Source of the DNA: Takakia lepidozioides
Taxonomy: Eukaryota > Streptophyta > Takakiopsida > Takakiales > Takakiaceae
DNA: 64,000 nucleotides
Direction of reading: 5' to 3'
Assembly (NCBI GenBank): GCA_030704615.1
Contig: CM060732.1
Coordinates: 43,939,053 to 44,003,052 of the forward strand
Shown piece after piece: positions 1 through 10,652 of the stretch (positions are counted from its first letter, which is position 1; every line of letters begins with the position of its first letter). The position numbers were made by a program, and so were the translations under genes. The notes beneath the pieces were generated by a model. That model searched no databases. It was not told the DNA's origin and was given only the letters and a program-made list of their open reading frames with translations.

Positions 1-86
1 ACTGTTTGCTTTTGGCAAACAAATAGTCATAACTTCCCTTATTCAATCCAAAACCCACTTACTACTTGACCGATCAACAGCCCTAC

Positions 87-1680
87 CTGGCCTTTTTTCT
101 TCTTCACTTCAATGCTGACGAGTCCACGCCTCTCAGCTCCCATAATCGGAAATATGATGAAACATCGCTTGCCACCCAGTCTAGGCCTGAAATTCTTGAA
201 ACGCAAGCCCCCCCCAGACATGACGTATGCACGGACATCTGTTCCTGTCAGTGGAGCCCCCATCATCTCCAACACTGATGCTGAGGTGTTGAGCTTCCGC
301 ATAGCAATTCTGTAGACTGCATCTGGATTTATTGTTAACCTGGCCCTCAATACAACACCCTGGAGCAGACAGGCAAGGTTTTTAGCTGCAACCCACGTGG
401 TAAATCCACCAAAGAACAACCAGGATCCTTAATGAAGAAACAGAATTTGGTCATTGGAGACACCAAATGTGAATGGGATATGGTTGATACTTCATAATTT
501 CGGGTTTGTCATTAGCTAGTGTGAGAATGGATCAATAATTGGATCCCCTAGCATTGGTTCTTAAATGTGAAGGTCATTCAGGGGTTTCCAGCCATTGAAG
601 AAACATCATTTTGTACCAACAATTGAAGAAGACATTTAAACAGCAGACTCTTGAAACCACAATGTCAATGGAGACAGACGAGACAATCACTTGAAAGAGC
701 TGCATATTTGACTTATAGGTGCCCTCCTGCACAGTTCAGGAAAATGTGGCTAGTGTGCCTCGTGATTTCCCCACAAAATCCTCAAAACTCACCGCAATGG
801 TCACCATTGCTGCTGCAAGCGCGAGGAAGCCAAACTGTGCCATGCCCTCTGAAAGCCCCACAAAAGTGTGGGCAATGCCAAACATAATTCTCCACAAAAA
901 GAGACACACGCCTAATCCCACTGCTCCAACCACAACCAAATAATTCCTCTTCCAAAAGGCGTCCAACTGCAGCCCTACAGCCCCTCTGTAACGGGAAACA
1001 GACTTCTTTGCGGAGTCAAGGGGCTTCAGAATTCCCGATAGAAGCTCATTGCTGCGGCCCTGAGCAGGTACTCCAGGTTTAACCCCAGCTTTAGGTCCCA
1101 CATCGGTTTTCAGTTTTGGTAGAACTGCCTCCTTAAACTTCTCAGTTGAAGCCTTCAATCTTTCGGTCAATGTCGCTAGATTCCGCCGCACTAAACACGG
1201 TCCTCTTCCCTGCAAAACGGAACTACCCTGTTGGTTCAAGAGCGTGATCCGTGGCATGTGTCTGTATTTCCCATTGAGCTCATATCCTGATGACCATTTT
1301 GCAGCACTGTAAGACCTTCTGCTTGCGCTAAAGACTGCATTGCCTACTGCTCTTGCATCCGAACCAAATGCCAAATCCCTTGTACGAAGAGACAACTGCG
1401 GGGAATGCAATGCTATCGCCTTTGATTGGGGAACAAGAAGACTTTGAAAACCCTCCGACGGCTTGCAATAGGCCGTCGCAAATGAAATAAATCGATCCCG
1501 CAAGTTCAACACACTTGCATCTGATATCGCTTGAGAGCCGTGGGCTTGGAACTGATCGGCAATCACGCCCACCCTACTGGGACAGGATGTAGACAAACCG
1601 CCCCTGTTCCAGTGCCCAAGAGCTTCGGTCAGAATGGCAAAGCCCTTCCTTAATGCCATCTCTCTCCACAATTTTGGCAC
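87..1680 (-). CDS. Mitochondrial-type membrane protein with Coa1/Tim21-like domain (5' two exons, runs off left edge)
   Basis: Exon 1 (1680-793, 296 codons) ends at a GTGAGT donor and exon 2 (359-87) begins after a CAG acceptor and ends at GTAGGG. Both junctions are in phase 0, so the protein reads through. The gene continues past the left edge. The N-terminus is rich in Arg, Ser and Ala and low in acidic residues, as in a mitochondrial presequence; a second in-frame Met lies seven codons in. Two hydrophobic segments follow near residues 247-267 and 281-296, separated by a short loop with GLSEG. Exon 2 carries a conserved block including MGAPLTGTD, AYVMSGGG and a GLVSIEVKKKKGQ end, which I recall from a plant family related to the cytochrome-oxidase assembly factor Coa1 and to Tim21. 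The role is therefore inferred as inner-membrane complex assembly or import. The gene structure is firm; the function is only by family resemblance. Confidence 0.82.
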
Positions 1681-2888
1681 ATGTCCTAATCTACAAACCC
1701 ACTATCAAAATTTCCTGCCAAGTAATCTCGCCGGATTCAACAAGCATAAACATAAACCCCCCCGATCCTTCATCGTGATCATCGGCCAGCTCCACCTCTC
1801 CACAGCCAACCCCGTCTGCACGAAGCAAGAGAGACGAGGAGACGAGCAGCATCCTCCTTTGTACGCCGGTAGCTTCTTCTATCTGCAGGACAATCCCTTG
1901 GAAGACATGATTTCTAAGCACTTCTGTTTACTTTAAAGAAAAGAAAGTATGTCACTCATAGTACTTACAATCACAGAGGGACTCTGTTCAATTAGGACTT
2001 CCCCCTCTTTAGCAAAGAAGGAATTATGGGTTATTAGACACCTTTTCTCAAGGGGGATTCTGCATTATCCTTAAACTTTCCAACACTTTCTTAGGAAAGT
2101 TGAGAATTCCCATGAAGTAATACAATTTTGTAAGGAAAGGTGAAGGGAAATTCTGCAAAAAGGATACATGGGATAGTCTTTGAAAATTGAGTAGGTTTCT
2201 TCCTAGATTACTAGAAATGAGGTAAGAACTTAATGCACACGTGCAACCTCTGACAGGGCAGTAAGCCGGTTCCCGGCATGTCAAAATATCCCCGCCAGAG
2301 TGACATGGAGATGAAGGAGTGTAAACATGGATTCTTAGTATTTAATAGTGAAACCAAGGTAAGAGGGGGTGGGGAGGATTTGACAAGGGCCCTTGCGGAG
2401 GAGCCCTGGCTGTCAAAACCCGGCGAAAGTACCGTCAGATGGCACGGCACAGTGCATTGAGTTATTACCTTATTCCTGGTGTCCTCCATTAATTTTATAG
2501 AAATAAGGAAAAAATAACCTTGTGAATAAGCGTCATGAAGTCAAACATGTTCTTATTTGATAACTATCCATTGCATTGTTTTTTCCAAGTGAGTTGTTTT
2601 GGGGTTTTTTTTTTAACAGTCTACAGACCCTTTTTTTGGTGTGTGTAGCAAACATGCGATGCATTTCACTGTGAATGTAACGCAAAAGTTTACATGATCT
2701 CATATTGCGACCTTCTAATCCCGGATTTATAATCTATGTAGTGGACTACCTCCAAAAATTGTTTATTGAACGTGATTACATGTTTGACCTTTCGGCTCTT
2801 GTTTCAGAGTTCAAGTTTTTGTTTGGGTTGCCTACATTTTCTTGCTGAAGACAAGAGAAAAAAAACCATGAAATAAAATGGTACTTTG
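1681..2888. other. Intergenic flank, no gene seen
   Basis: This is the 5' flank of the leftmost gene, so its promoter should lie here. Short open frames occur on both strands but have no recognisable motifs or splice logic. I see no RNA gene and no clear repeat until the TGTCAC end of the first repeat at 2889. Confidence 0.5.
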
Positions 2889-3098
2889 TGTCACTAACAT
2901 AGCCCAGAGGAACTTACCAGGAGTGAATATCAGAAGTTATCAAGTTACCATGTTATTGAAAGTTACCATGACTTACCATGACTTACCATGATCTACCATA
3001 ATTTATCATTACTTACCAAGTTACTGGGAGTTTACCAAATTACCAAGAGTAACTTCGAAAATCGCTGAGGAAGCTTCCTTTGGGGGAAACTTCTCCAT
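2889..3098 (+). repeat. Truncated LTR-like repeat 'X', plus orientation
   Basis: Starts TGTCAC and is rich in imperfect copies of a TTACCATGACTTACCATGA-type unit. Its reverse complement is found at 17150-17347 and again at about 4640-4943. The copy here is cut at about 3098, where it passes directly into reverse-transcriptase coding sequence. The right-hand partner ends GTGACA at 17347, so the repeats at 2889 and 17347 face each other. That is not the arrangement of a normal LTR pair and points to rearrangement. Confidence 0.65.
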
Positions 3099-4110
3099 GT
3101 GTGTAGACTATCGCGGTCTCAACTCAGTCACAATTAAGAATCGTTATCCGTTGCCGCTGATTTCTGGGCTTATCGACCAGCTGGGATGAGCAAAGATTTT
3201 CACCAAAATTTGATTTGAGATGAGCTTATAACCTTGTACGGATAAAAGAATGAGACGAATGGAAAACAACTTTTTGAACAAGGTATGGATATTTTGAATA
3301 CAATATTATGTCTTTCGGTCTTACAAATGCTCTAGCAATTTTTCAACATATGATGAATGACGTCTTTCGAGAATTTTTAGATGACTTTGTAGTCATCTAT
3401 TTGAACGACATTTTGATATTTTTACAGAATGAAAAAGAACATTGCCGCCATGTACGCCTTGTCCTTGATAAATTAAGAGAAAGAGGACTATTTGTCAATT
3501 GGAAAAATGTCTTTTTCATCATCTGAGGTCAAATTTCTGGGCTACATTATTTCCGACAAAGGCGTCTTTATGGATCAGAAGAAAATACAAACCGTCATCG
3601 AGTAGATTAAACCAACCTCGGTCCGAGATGTACAATGTTTTCTAGGATTTGTAATTTTTAATAAAATCTTTATCAATGACTACTCCAAAATTGCTGCACC
3701 ATTGACACGACTCATAGGGAAGGACAAATTTGTATGGGACGAGAAGGCTGACCAGACATTTGAAAGGCTGAAGCAGACATTTACAACGGCTCCAATATTG
3801 GTATATGCAGACCTATCTAAACCATTCTTCTTGGAAGTAGATGCATCGGACTTTGCACTTGGCGCTATACTCTCTCAATACGGTACGGATGGCCGACTTC
3901 ACCCTGTTGGTTTTCGTTCTTGCAAATTTCCGCTGCGAAGATCAATTATGAAATCCATGACAAAGAACTTCTAGCAATTATCGATGTTTTTGAGGAGTGG
4001 CGTCATCTACTAGAGGGAGCTAAACATCAGATCACTGACTACACCGATCACAAAAATCTCGAATATTTTATGAGTGCTCGTGTTTTTACCTAGCAGGTGC
4101 ATGGATGAAG
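3070..4110 (+). pseudogene. Degraded Ty3/gypsy reverse transcriptase-RNase H
   Basis: Broken reading frames give a typical Ty3/gypsy order. An RT core comes first ([10 protein letters not shown] near 3098, the frame from 3308 with SFGLTNA, and the catalytic box as YLNDI rather than YLDDI). A connection region follows, then the start of RNase H ([13 protein letters not shown] near 3835, and IHDKELLAI near 3953). Several stops and frameshifts interrupt it, and it ends about 4100. The Asp to Asn change in the catalytic box and the broken frame mean it cannot encode an active enzyme. No gag, integrase or primer site was found with it. Confidence 0.85.
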
Positions 4111-4639
4111 CTATAGTTCTATTCCGTTTGGTGCGGCGAAGAGGTATATTTACTGTTCTGTTTTTTGCGACCTGTGGGATTTTTACACCTGGGACAGAGG
4201 ATTCATAAATGATTTTGAGTGCTGGCTATCAGGATCTCAGAAGTACTGCTGGATCTACTATTTTAACACATGAGGAAAAAGGAAAACAGTGGGGGAGAGG
4301 AAGGGGGGGGGGGGGAAACAGTAGAAGAAAAACACAGATGGAAAGCTCGAAGCATGGTTCATTGATCTCAAATCGATTTCAAGGACGAGAACATGACTGA
4401 ACACAAATAAGAGATCAGACTAGAGGTACAAGACTAGACAAGAAGTCAAGGTCGGCGTGGCCGAATGTATGGTGGATAAACATGAATCAAGATGATCTTT
4501 ATAACAATGGACAAGAGTACAAAATACTGGAACTCGACTCGAATACTGGAATGCTGGAAATTGGACTGGGGTACTAGATACTGGAAATTTGACTAGAATA
4601 CGGGAAGCTGGACTGGAGTACTAGGACTGGGAACAAGAG
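4111..4639 (+). repeat. Degenerate retroelement internal sequence, including an empty-site copy of the 12-kb element's target
   Basis: No gene is visible. A 13-G run lies near 4304. From about 4380 to 4490 the sequence is the reverse complement of 16877-16980, and it contains uninterrupted the target into which the 12-kb element inserted (GTGGATAAACATGAATCAA on this strand). After about 4500 comes a low-complexity stretch of TACTGGAA-type repeats. Confidence 0.6.
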
Positions 4640-4943
4640 TAGCTTGAACTTGTGTTGGCGAGACTGAAGAGTGTCCAGTCTCGCCTCCTATATATACTGG
4701 CTACTAAGAAGTTCCCTAAGAAGCTTCCCCTATAGAGGTTTCTTGATGAAGAAGTTTCCAAGGTTAAACAAAGGTTTCTTGATAGAGAAGCTTCTTTAAA
4801 CAAATGAGGTATCTTGATGGAGAAGTTTCCTAAAAAAAAAGCTTCATGAACAGTTTTTCATGTTACTCTTGGTAATTTGGAAAACTCTCGGTAACTTGGT
4901 AACTAATGATAAATCACGGTAAGTCATGGTAAGTTCCGTTAAT
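4640..4943 (-). repeat. LTR-like repeat 'X', minus orientation
   Basis: Reads as the reverse complement of the repeat at 2889-3098 and is closely similar to 16980-17347. Both share the block with TATATATACTGGCTACTAAG and the paired GAAGTTTCC/GGAAGCTTC motifs, then the GGTAACTTGG series. A TATA-like box within it fits an LTR promoter. It is interrupted at its outer edge by the 12-kb element. Confidence 0.65.
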
Positions 4944-4968
4944 GATCATTTGATTCATGTTTATCCAC

Positions 4969-5316
4969 TGTCAAGTTAAATAAGCACAGTGTGAAAACAA
5001 CTAGAATAAAATTAGTTATTTGTATTTAACACTTGGATTTAGGTCAAGTGTTAAATCAGGTGTCAAGTTTAGTTTGACACCTGGTCCGTCTTATCTTCAC
5101 GAGAGCGGCAGTCGCGCGGCTCATCTTTCTCGAGTTGAGCCTGCGCGACCGAGCTCCTGCATGTGTTTAGATTTGAGTGTGCTTATGTAGGGGTACAGGT
5201 TGTTGTGGGGTGGAGTCCCCATAGCTTGGGGTGCCCCTGGCTCGACTACTATTTTCTAAGAGTGATGGTTTGGTTTTCATGTTTTGTGTCACAGTGTGTT
5301 CGTTGGATTTCTATCA
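4969..5316 (+). repeat. Terminal repeat A1 (5' end of 12-kb element)
   Basis: A 348-bp block that recurs at 16443-16790 with only a couple of differences that I noticed by eye (for example AATAAAATTAG versus AATAAAACTAG, and CTTCACGAG versus CTTCACAAG). It starts TGTCAAG and ends CTATCA. Unlike a normal 5' LTR, it is not followed by the 86-bp block that follows it at the 3' end. Confidence 0.88.
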
Positions 5317-5356
5317 CTCGAGAAAGATGCTCTCTTACCTGTGAGTGCAAGGTAGG
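5111..5356 (+). ncRNA. Conserved structured RNA element in 5' leader: hairpin, pseudoknot and second hairpin
   Basis: Positions 5111-5123 pair with 5136-5149 (13 bp with one bulged T). The entire 12-nt loop (5124-5135, TCTTTCTCGAGT) is the exact reverse complement of 5316-5327. A small hairpin follows (5334-5340 with 5350-5356), and a CCCCATAGC...GGGG hairpin sits in between. A diverged copy at 40692-40871 keeps all of these pairings with changed bases on both sides, so the fold is probably under selection at RNA level. I do not recognise it as a hammerhead, HDV-like or tRNA-like RNA. Confidence 0.7.
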
Positions 5357-5399
5357 AGTTGAGGGTTAGCACTTGCAAGATTACCTGCGTATAAGTAGT

Positions 5400-6060
5400 G
5401 ATTAGTTTGAGAAGCATATCATTGAATGTGACCACAAGATTCAGCGTGCCCTGAAACGCCTGGAGGATGACGATGCCAGAGCCGCCATTGTTATTGCAGT
5501 CGCTGAAGCTACCAAGTCACTAGAGGCTTTGGGGTACACAAGGAGATACTTAAAAATGCAGCAGCAAATGCTAGTTGGCACCTATGCATGATCCTTGAAG
5601 CTGGATGATCGTTTCACCAGTAAGCTTATAGAGGAGCTCTTCTGGTCTTGTGTGTCATGTCTGAAGGCTTCATTGCATACCACTGATCCTCTTTCAAAGG
5701 AACAACCGCTTGACTGTCCAGGCTTTGCAGAATCAGAAGCTTGAAGTCACAACGAACGATGATGATGATGTGGAACAGTGGGTGGAAGCTTGTCTTCCAA
5801 ATTTTTGGCAGCAGATGACACTGCAGCGCGGAAAAGAATGCCTTGCTCGGAAGAAGGCTCTGATCCAACTAGTTGTGTGTATCTGTGACTTGGCAGAGGA
5901 CTGGGCATAAATGACATTTGGTGGGTCTCAAAAGTGGGTCCACATCTGAACGTTGTCACTTGGGGCTGCAAGTTATCGTGATTCAGGGGTGACTCTAACT
6001 GAATCACCATTGACAAGGACAGTAGTGGCAAGTGCTGTTTAGGGAAGACACCACTGTGGA
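5400..6060 (+). other. Leader region with an unrecognised broken frame
   Basis: From about 5404 an open stretch rich in Ala, Glu and Lys (with LKRLEDDDARAAIVIAV) runs to a stop near 5590 and resumes in other frames, so it looks like decayed coding sequence, perhaps a captured host gene fragment. No family was recognised. It lies between the structured leader and the dehydrogenase fragment. Confidence 0.4.
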
Positions 6061-6139
6061 CGACTTGATTCATGTGATAGAAGGCTAAATACAGCAGTGG
6101 TGGGACTAGCCAACAACCGACAAGGCAATCCAGCATGCA

Positions 6140-6745
6140 GTACCTGGACAGTTTCTTTTTTTTTCAAAATGGATTGCAGGGATATCAGCAGATGAGAAGG
6201 CAAGACTGCTACACTGTGTTGTTGTAGGTGGTGGTCCTACAGGGGTGGAACTCAGTGGTGAGCTCAGTGACTCATCAGGAGAGACGTCTACGGCTAGTTC
6301 GGCCATGTGAAAGATTTTATCCATGTCACACTTATTGAGGCAAAGGAGATTTTTTTTCATCTTTCGATGTTCGACTCCGGGAGTACGCGACCAGGCACCT
6401 GATCAAGGGTTTGGAGGGATAAGCTGGAGGGTCTTAAATGCATAACTGTTTTCAGACTGGGGTAAAGCTGATGCAAGATGTAGTCAAGGATGTTCTGCCA
6501 GACAAATTAGTGCTTACGGATGGGACGGAGGTGCCATACGGGCTGCTGGTTTGATCAATGGGTGTTGGATCTTCTTCCTTTGTCCACTCCTTACCTGTGA
6601 AGAAGTGCCCTGGTGGAAGCTTGGCAGTTGATCCAGTTACTAATGGAAGCCCTACCGCAAACAAAGAGTGTTGCTGAGAGACAAGGAAAGTACCTGGGCA
6701 AATCTTTGAACAAGCTGGCACAAGCAGGTGGTGGTCAGGTTGGGG
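6140..6745 (+). pseudogene. Captured fragment of plant alternative NAD(P)H dehydrogenase (NDA/NDB type)
   Basis: Pieces in several frames match the plant type II NAD(P)H dehydrogenase order. They are a [20 protein letters not shown] segment holding the second Gly-rich dinucleotide-binding motif (6180-6250), [15 protein letters not shown] (about 6307-6350), the LREYATRHLIK region (about 6375-6405), [15 protein letters not shown] followed by [13 protein letters not shown] (6459-6552), and VAERQGKYLGKSLNKLAQAG (6670-6730). About 55 bp ending in TTTTCAG separate HLIK from TGVKLM, as if an intron remnant were kept. Frameshifts and missing blocks rule out an active enzyme. It lies in sense orientation inside the retroelement leader. 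Confidence 0.75.
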
Positions 6746-7602
6746 TCCTTTTGTAGATATTCTGTGGGCCTTTAATGAGCAAGTGATCCAACCATACTCT
6801 AAGCTCAGGCGTTGAGCAGCCTTACAGTGAATCTATAGGGTCCCGTGGGAACAATTTCTGCAGCTACACAGGGTGTGTAGTTGGCCTAAGAACAGCTTAG
6901 AAATGCTTCAGTGCAAGCCCTGGAAATTGTGGGCGTCAATGCCCGTTGCAGGAAAACATGAGAGATGCGAATTAGACCAAGTTGATGGAACTTCAAGCTG
7001 GTCTTGGCTTTGGATTCCATGCAAAGACGGCCACATCACAGCAGGCGCCTGTCCATAAGCCATGAAGGTGCTGCGCAGTGCATCTGCTCTGAAATCGCCC
7101 CAATTCCTGGTTTGTAGTCTCTAGGTCTCGAGGAGGCAGGCCCACGCGCAGAGAAAAGCAAATCGTGATACCCCACCCAACTGAGGTCGAGTGTTGGAAT
7201 TAACGAGCTCTTGGTGCCTGGAGAATCCTGGAGGGGAACGACCTCGGGAACTCGTAGATAACCTGGGAACAGTTGTAATGGCAAAAGCGTTTTGGTGTTA
7301 AAAAAAAAAAAAAACCTTTTTGATCTAATTTAAATGTTTAAAGAGCCTGGTTGGTCATATCTTTGTCAAATGAGCTCCGTTTGACTCAGTTTTTGAGGGG
7401 ATATCTGCAGAAAGGGGTTTCTGTTTTTGGGACTCTGCTAAAAATCTATGGAATTTTTAGAGTGTGAGTGTGCCATGAAAGATCCACAATCCTGTCTCTA
7501 GAACCTGTGCTGGTCTATATTAGAGACAAATCTGTGGATGTACTCCTTGTATGGCTGGGGAAATGAGGACGTCGTTGAAGGGCAGGTCTCTTCTCTTAGC
7601 CT

Positions 7603-8174
7603 GTGCACCAAAGGGACAAGATTTATGTTTCCCAAGGAACTCAGACTGATTTGAGTGGAGAACAGTTGGACGAGTTGATTGCATACTGGGAGTCAGGCAT
7701 TAGCAGTAGACAACAGACTGCTGTAGTTGGCATTGAGGGCCTCAATATCGCCTTGGACAGTCAGAACTCTGTTGGAGCCAGCAGTTCTGCAGCTGTAGGT
7801 GAAATACCAAAGTGGGTGAAAGCTAGGCTTGGAACACAGCCAAAGACAGCCCCGGGGACCAAGGTGTTCAGTCACAAGGCCGTGGTGTACTGGAGCAGAG
7901 GAGCAGGAGCTACACAAGTTTGTGCAATAGACAGTGTTGCAGTCGGACACGCTCTGCACAAGGCAACCACGAGCGGGGGTTCATTAGCGAGGACAAGTTT
8001 GTTCTGTTTGAAGGCGATGCAGTCATTCGCAATGAAGACACCCGCAACCGTCTCAAAGCTTTCGAGTTGAGAGACTATCAGACCCTACCTTTGTTTTCTT
8101 TAGTGTTCAGTGAGCGGGAGATAGGGGAGTATTGCTTTGTCTCTACCTGGCAGAAAGAGGAGGGGGTTGGTTAG
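7603..8174 (+). CDS. Unrecognised N-terminal module ('ORF0') of the retroelement, one frameshift
   Basis: The frame from 7603 contains IYVSQGTQTDLSGEQLDEL, then KARLGTQPKTAPGTKVFSHK. It shifts frame near 7930 into a continuation with HERGFISEDKFVLFEGD, RNEDTRNRLKAFELRD and SEREIGEYCFVSTW, ending at 8174. A second locus (49810-50319) carries the same module without that frameshift, and amino-acid identity is concentrated in the C-terminal part, so it is a real protein segment under past selection. It lies upstream of Gag, where some Ty3/gypsy elements carry an extra ORF. I recognise no catalytic motif. It could be an extended Gag N-terminus or an accessory protein. Confidence 0.6.
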
Positions 8175-8806
8175 AGCGAGCTACTGTAGCTTGGGACAAG
8201 GTTAGTGGCAGGTTTCTGGACATAGATATACCTCCTACACCTTACCATCATGCAGAGCGAGGCACTTTGAGAAGTCTGGCAGTTGATAGCATAGATCAGG
8301 ATTAGATCTTGCTTGGGCGCTTCTATTCTTCCCCTCCATCTCTGTACTATTTTCATTACCTTGTACTGTAGTTGCCAAAGCTCTTGGTGGAGGCCAGTCA
8401 GTCCGGGGTTTTGGGCTGGGATATTCTGCAGGATCAGCATTGCAGCTGGATTTTGGTGTGGGGGTGTTGATGTTTTGATTTCTTGTGTTTGGATCCCCCC
8501 CAACACCTGCATGCTTGACTGTGCGCCATGTTGGTTTTGTGTGGGCGCTTGCTTTCATAGGGATTAGGCCGGATTTGATCACCGGTCAATCCTAGAGTAT
8601 GCTGTCGGTGGTGAGGCTGGAGTGATGACCAGCAAGACCACCAGTGTTTCTTCTATGGTGAGGCTGGGTTGATGACCAGCCAACCATAGGAGTTCTTGCG
8701 GTGGATGCAGGTGCAGGTGCCCTGAGCCATTGGATATGACCCTTAAACTGCAACAGGTGCCCACCCGTGTCACTATTAGATTAGTACTAGAGCCTTATAG
8801 TGTCAC

Positions 8807-10274
8807 GTGGAGGAGGTGCACATTGTGAGTGTCATTACGGAGTTACCCAAGGGTTTTGAGGGGAGTACGGCTACAGCAGTAACAGTGAGAGTGGGTTCAC
8901 AAGACGAGGTATTCGGTTCAGACCACCTTCACCGCCACCTCAATTACTGTAGAGTCAGACACAGACTCGGAGCTTCATCAACAAGTGTGCACTTTCATTC
9001 GCCATTGTTGTGGGACGACATGGAGGAGATGTATGGAGCTACCAAGGGGCCTCGTAGGTACTCTGGAGCTGTGGGCACAATCGAGTTGGATGACTTTATC
9101 CAGGAGTTCGACAGCTGGTGTGATTTGCAGCAGATGCGCAATCCACAGCTATTCACCCCATTCATGGCGTGGAAGGGACTTCCAGCATTTGGAAGGCCCG
9201 CCTATGGACGATTACCACGAGTTCAGGCGAGGACATGAAGCAGAGATTGAGGAGTGGAGGATGTATTGGTCACCTGACTACGTCTCCATTACTCGAGGCA
9301 CGACGCGACCAGTAGCTGCATCAGTACCAATAGCTCCCACTGCCAGCACTAGTAGTGGAGCAAGTAGTGCTGGTACTTCTGCAGGTGGTACCAGTTCAAA
9401 AGGTGCTACTACTCCTCCTGCCACGACTACAACACATGTGCCTAGATTCAACCCGGTGGTGGAGTTCTTCCAGGATTTGCGGAGGAACTACCAAGGTGTA
9501 CGGACAGAGAAGCTGCGAAGTTTGCAAGACTTCCAGCGCAAACCCAGTGAGAGCCTGCGAGAGGCGTACACTCGTATGAGGCGCTTGATAAGTGTGACCC
9601 AAGGGGTTACTGAAGCTCAGGCAATCCAGTTTTGGTATGGAATTCTGGACAAGGAGCTCAAGAGAAGGGTGCGAGATGCAACCCTGTTACAAGCAGCCCA
9701 ACCCACATTAGCAGATGTGTTTCTGCTGGCTGAGCGGATTGAGCTCAACATGGTGGAGGAGCGAGTTGTTACAATTGGATTTGGCAAGGACATGCCTGTA
9801 CGGGGCACAGCTGTCAGCCCACAGGCACAAGGGACTGCCCAACAGCGTGGTCAGGGGGGCAAGGTTGCCCAGCCCAAGTTCCATGGAGCTTACAGGGGAC
9901 CTCAGTGCAGAGGCCCGTGGCATCTTTTGCAGGCCAACAGCAAACCAGGGGTGATATGTTGGACATGTGGAGGACCCCATGTCAAGAGAGATTGCCCAGA
10001 GAGTGGCAGAAGGCCGGCACAAGCACAGCCTGCACAGTTGCAGTGTGGGCATTGTGGCAAGTATGGGCATGGAGATGCCCAGTGTTATGACTTGCATCCT
10101 GAGTTGCGCCCAGGCCAGTTCCAAGGGAACAATGGTGGCCGGGGGCGAGGTGGACCAGCCCAGAGAGGACGAGGTGGTCGGGCACGAGGTGCAGGCCAAG
10201 GGCAAGCTCAACATGGCCAAGGACGCGGGGTCAGGGCGTTGATCAAGGCATGGCCAACCGGCTTCAGCAGCTAG
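8807..10274 (+). CDS. gag: Gag polyprotein with two CCHC zinc knuckles (frameshifted)
   Basis: The N-terminal part reads in the frame from 8807 (through WDDMEEMYGATKGPRRYSG and FIQEFDSWCDLQQ), then shifts near 9185 into the frame ending at 10274 (PPMDDYHEFRRGHEAEIEEW). A Ser/Thr/Ala-rich linker follows, then a retrotransposon-type Gag core around residues with RRNYQGVR, LREAYTRMRRLI and FWYGILDKELKRR. Two zinc knuckles come next, CWTCGGPHVKRDC and CGHCGKYGHGDAQC, and then a Gly/Arg-rich tail typical of nucleic-acid-binding nucleocapsids. Gag packages the element RNA into particles. The single frameshift inactivates this copy unless it is an assembly error. Confidence 0.87.
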
Positions 10275-10652
10275 AGCAGAGGCTCGCTGCCATGGCTATA
10301 TCAGCCGGTACCGGCTCCCAGGCGGGATGGTCCACCTCCTGCTCCTGAGGAGGAGATATGGGAGGCATGGGATTTATGTGCGGAGCAGCACTACCACTAG
10401 AGCAGGTGGAGTCTGCTGCAGCCGTGACTCGAGGAGCAGCACGAGTTCCTGAGCCCACGAGGTGCAGAGGTGGAATTGGATCCACAGCGTGGGGAGGCAA
10501 GCCGTCAGGCAAGGCTTCCTCAGTCATTCACATTGGCGGAGACTGTGTCGACGCCATCCATGGCACCTAGTTCTCGCCCGACTGTTACCGAGGCGGAGGT
10601 TACTATGCCATTGGGAGAGCTACACGTGCAGCACTGACACCTGCCAAGGCTA

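Noticed and set aside
5111-5356. Hammerhead or HDV-like ribozyme in the terminal repeat
   Set aside because: The hammerhead core (CTGATGA ... GAAA with a cleavage GTC/GTH) is not present, and the pairing layout does not match the nested double pseudoknot of HDV-like RNAs.
5400-5600. Initiator-Met-tRNA primer site after the 5' terminal repeat of the 12-kb element
   Set aside because: No TGGTATCAGAGC-like sequence follows A1. The element must prime with another tRNA or by another mechanism.
8235-8582. Minus-strand frames of 113-115 codons
   Set aside because: They overlap each other in different phases within the element leader and have no recognisable domain. Probably chance.
9708-10220. 170-codon minus-strand frame
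   Set aside because: It is the shadow of gag, whose sense frame has clear Gag and zinc-knuckle motifs.
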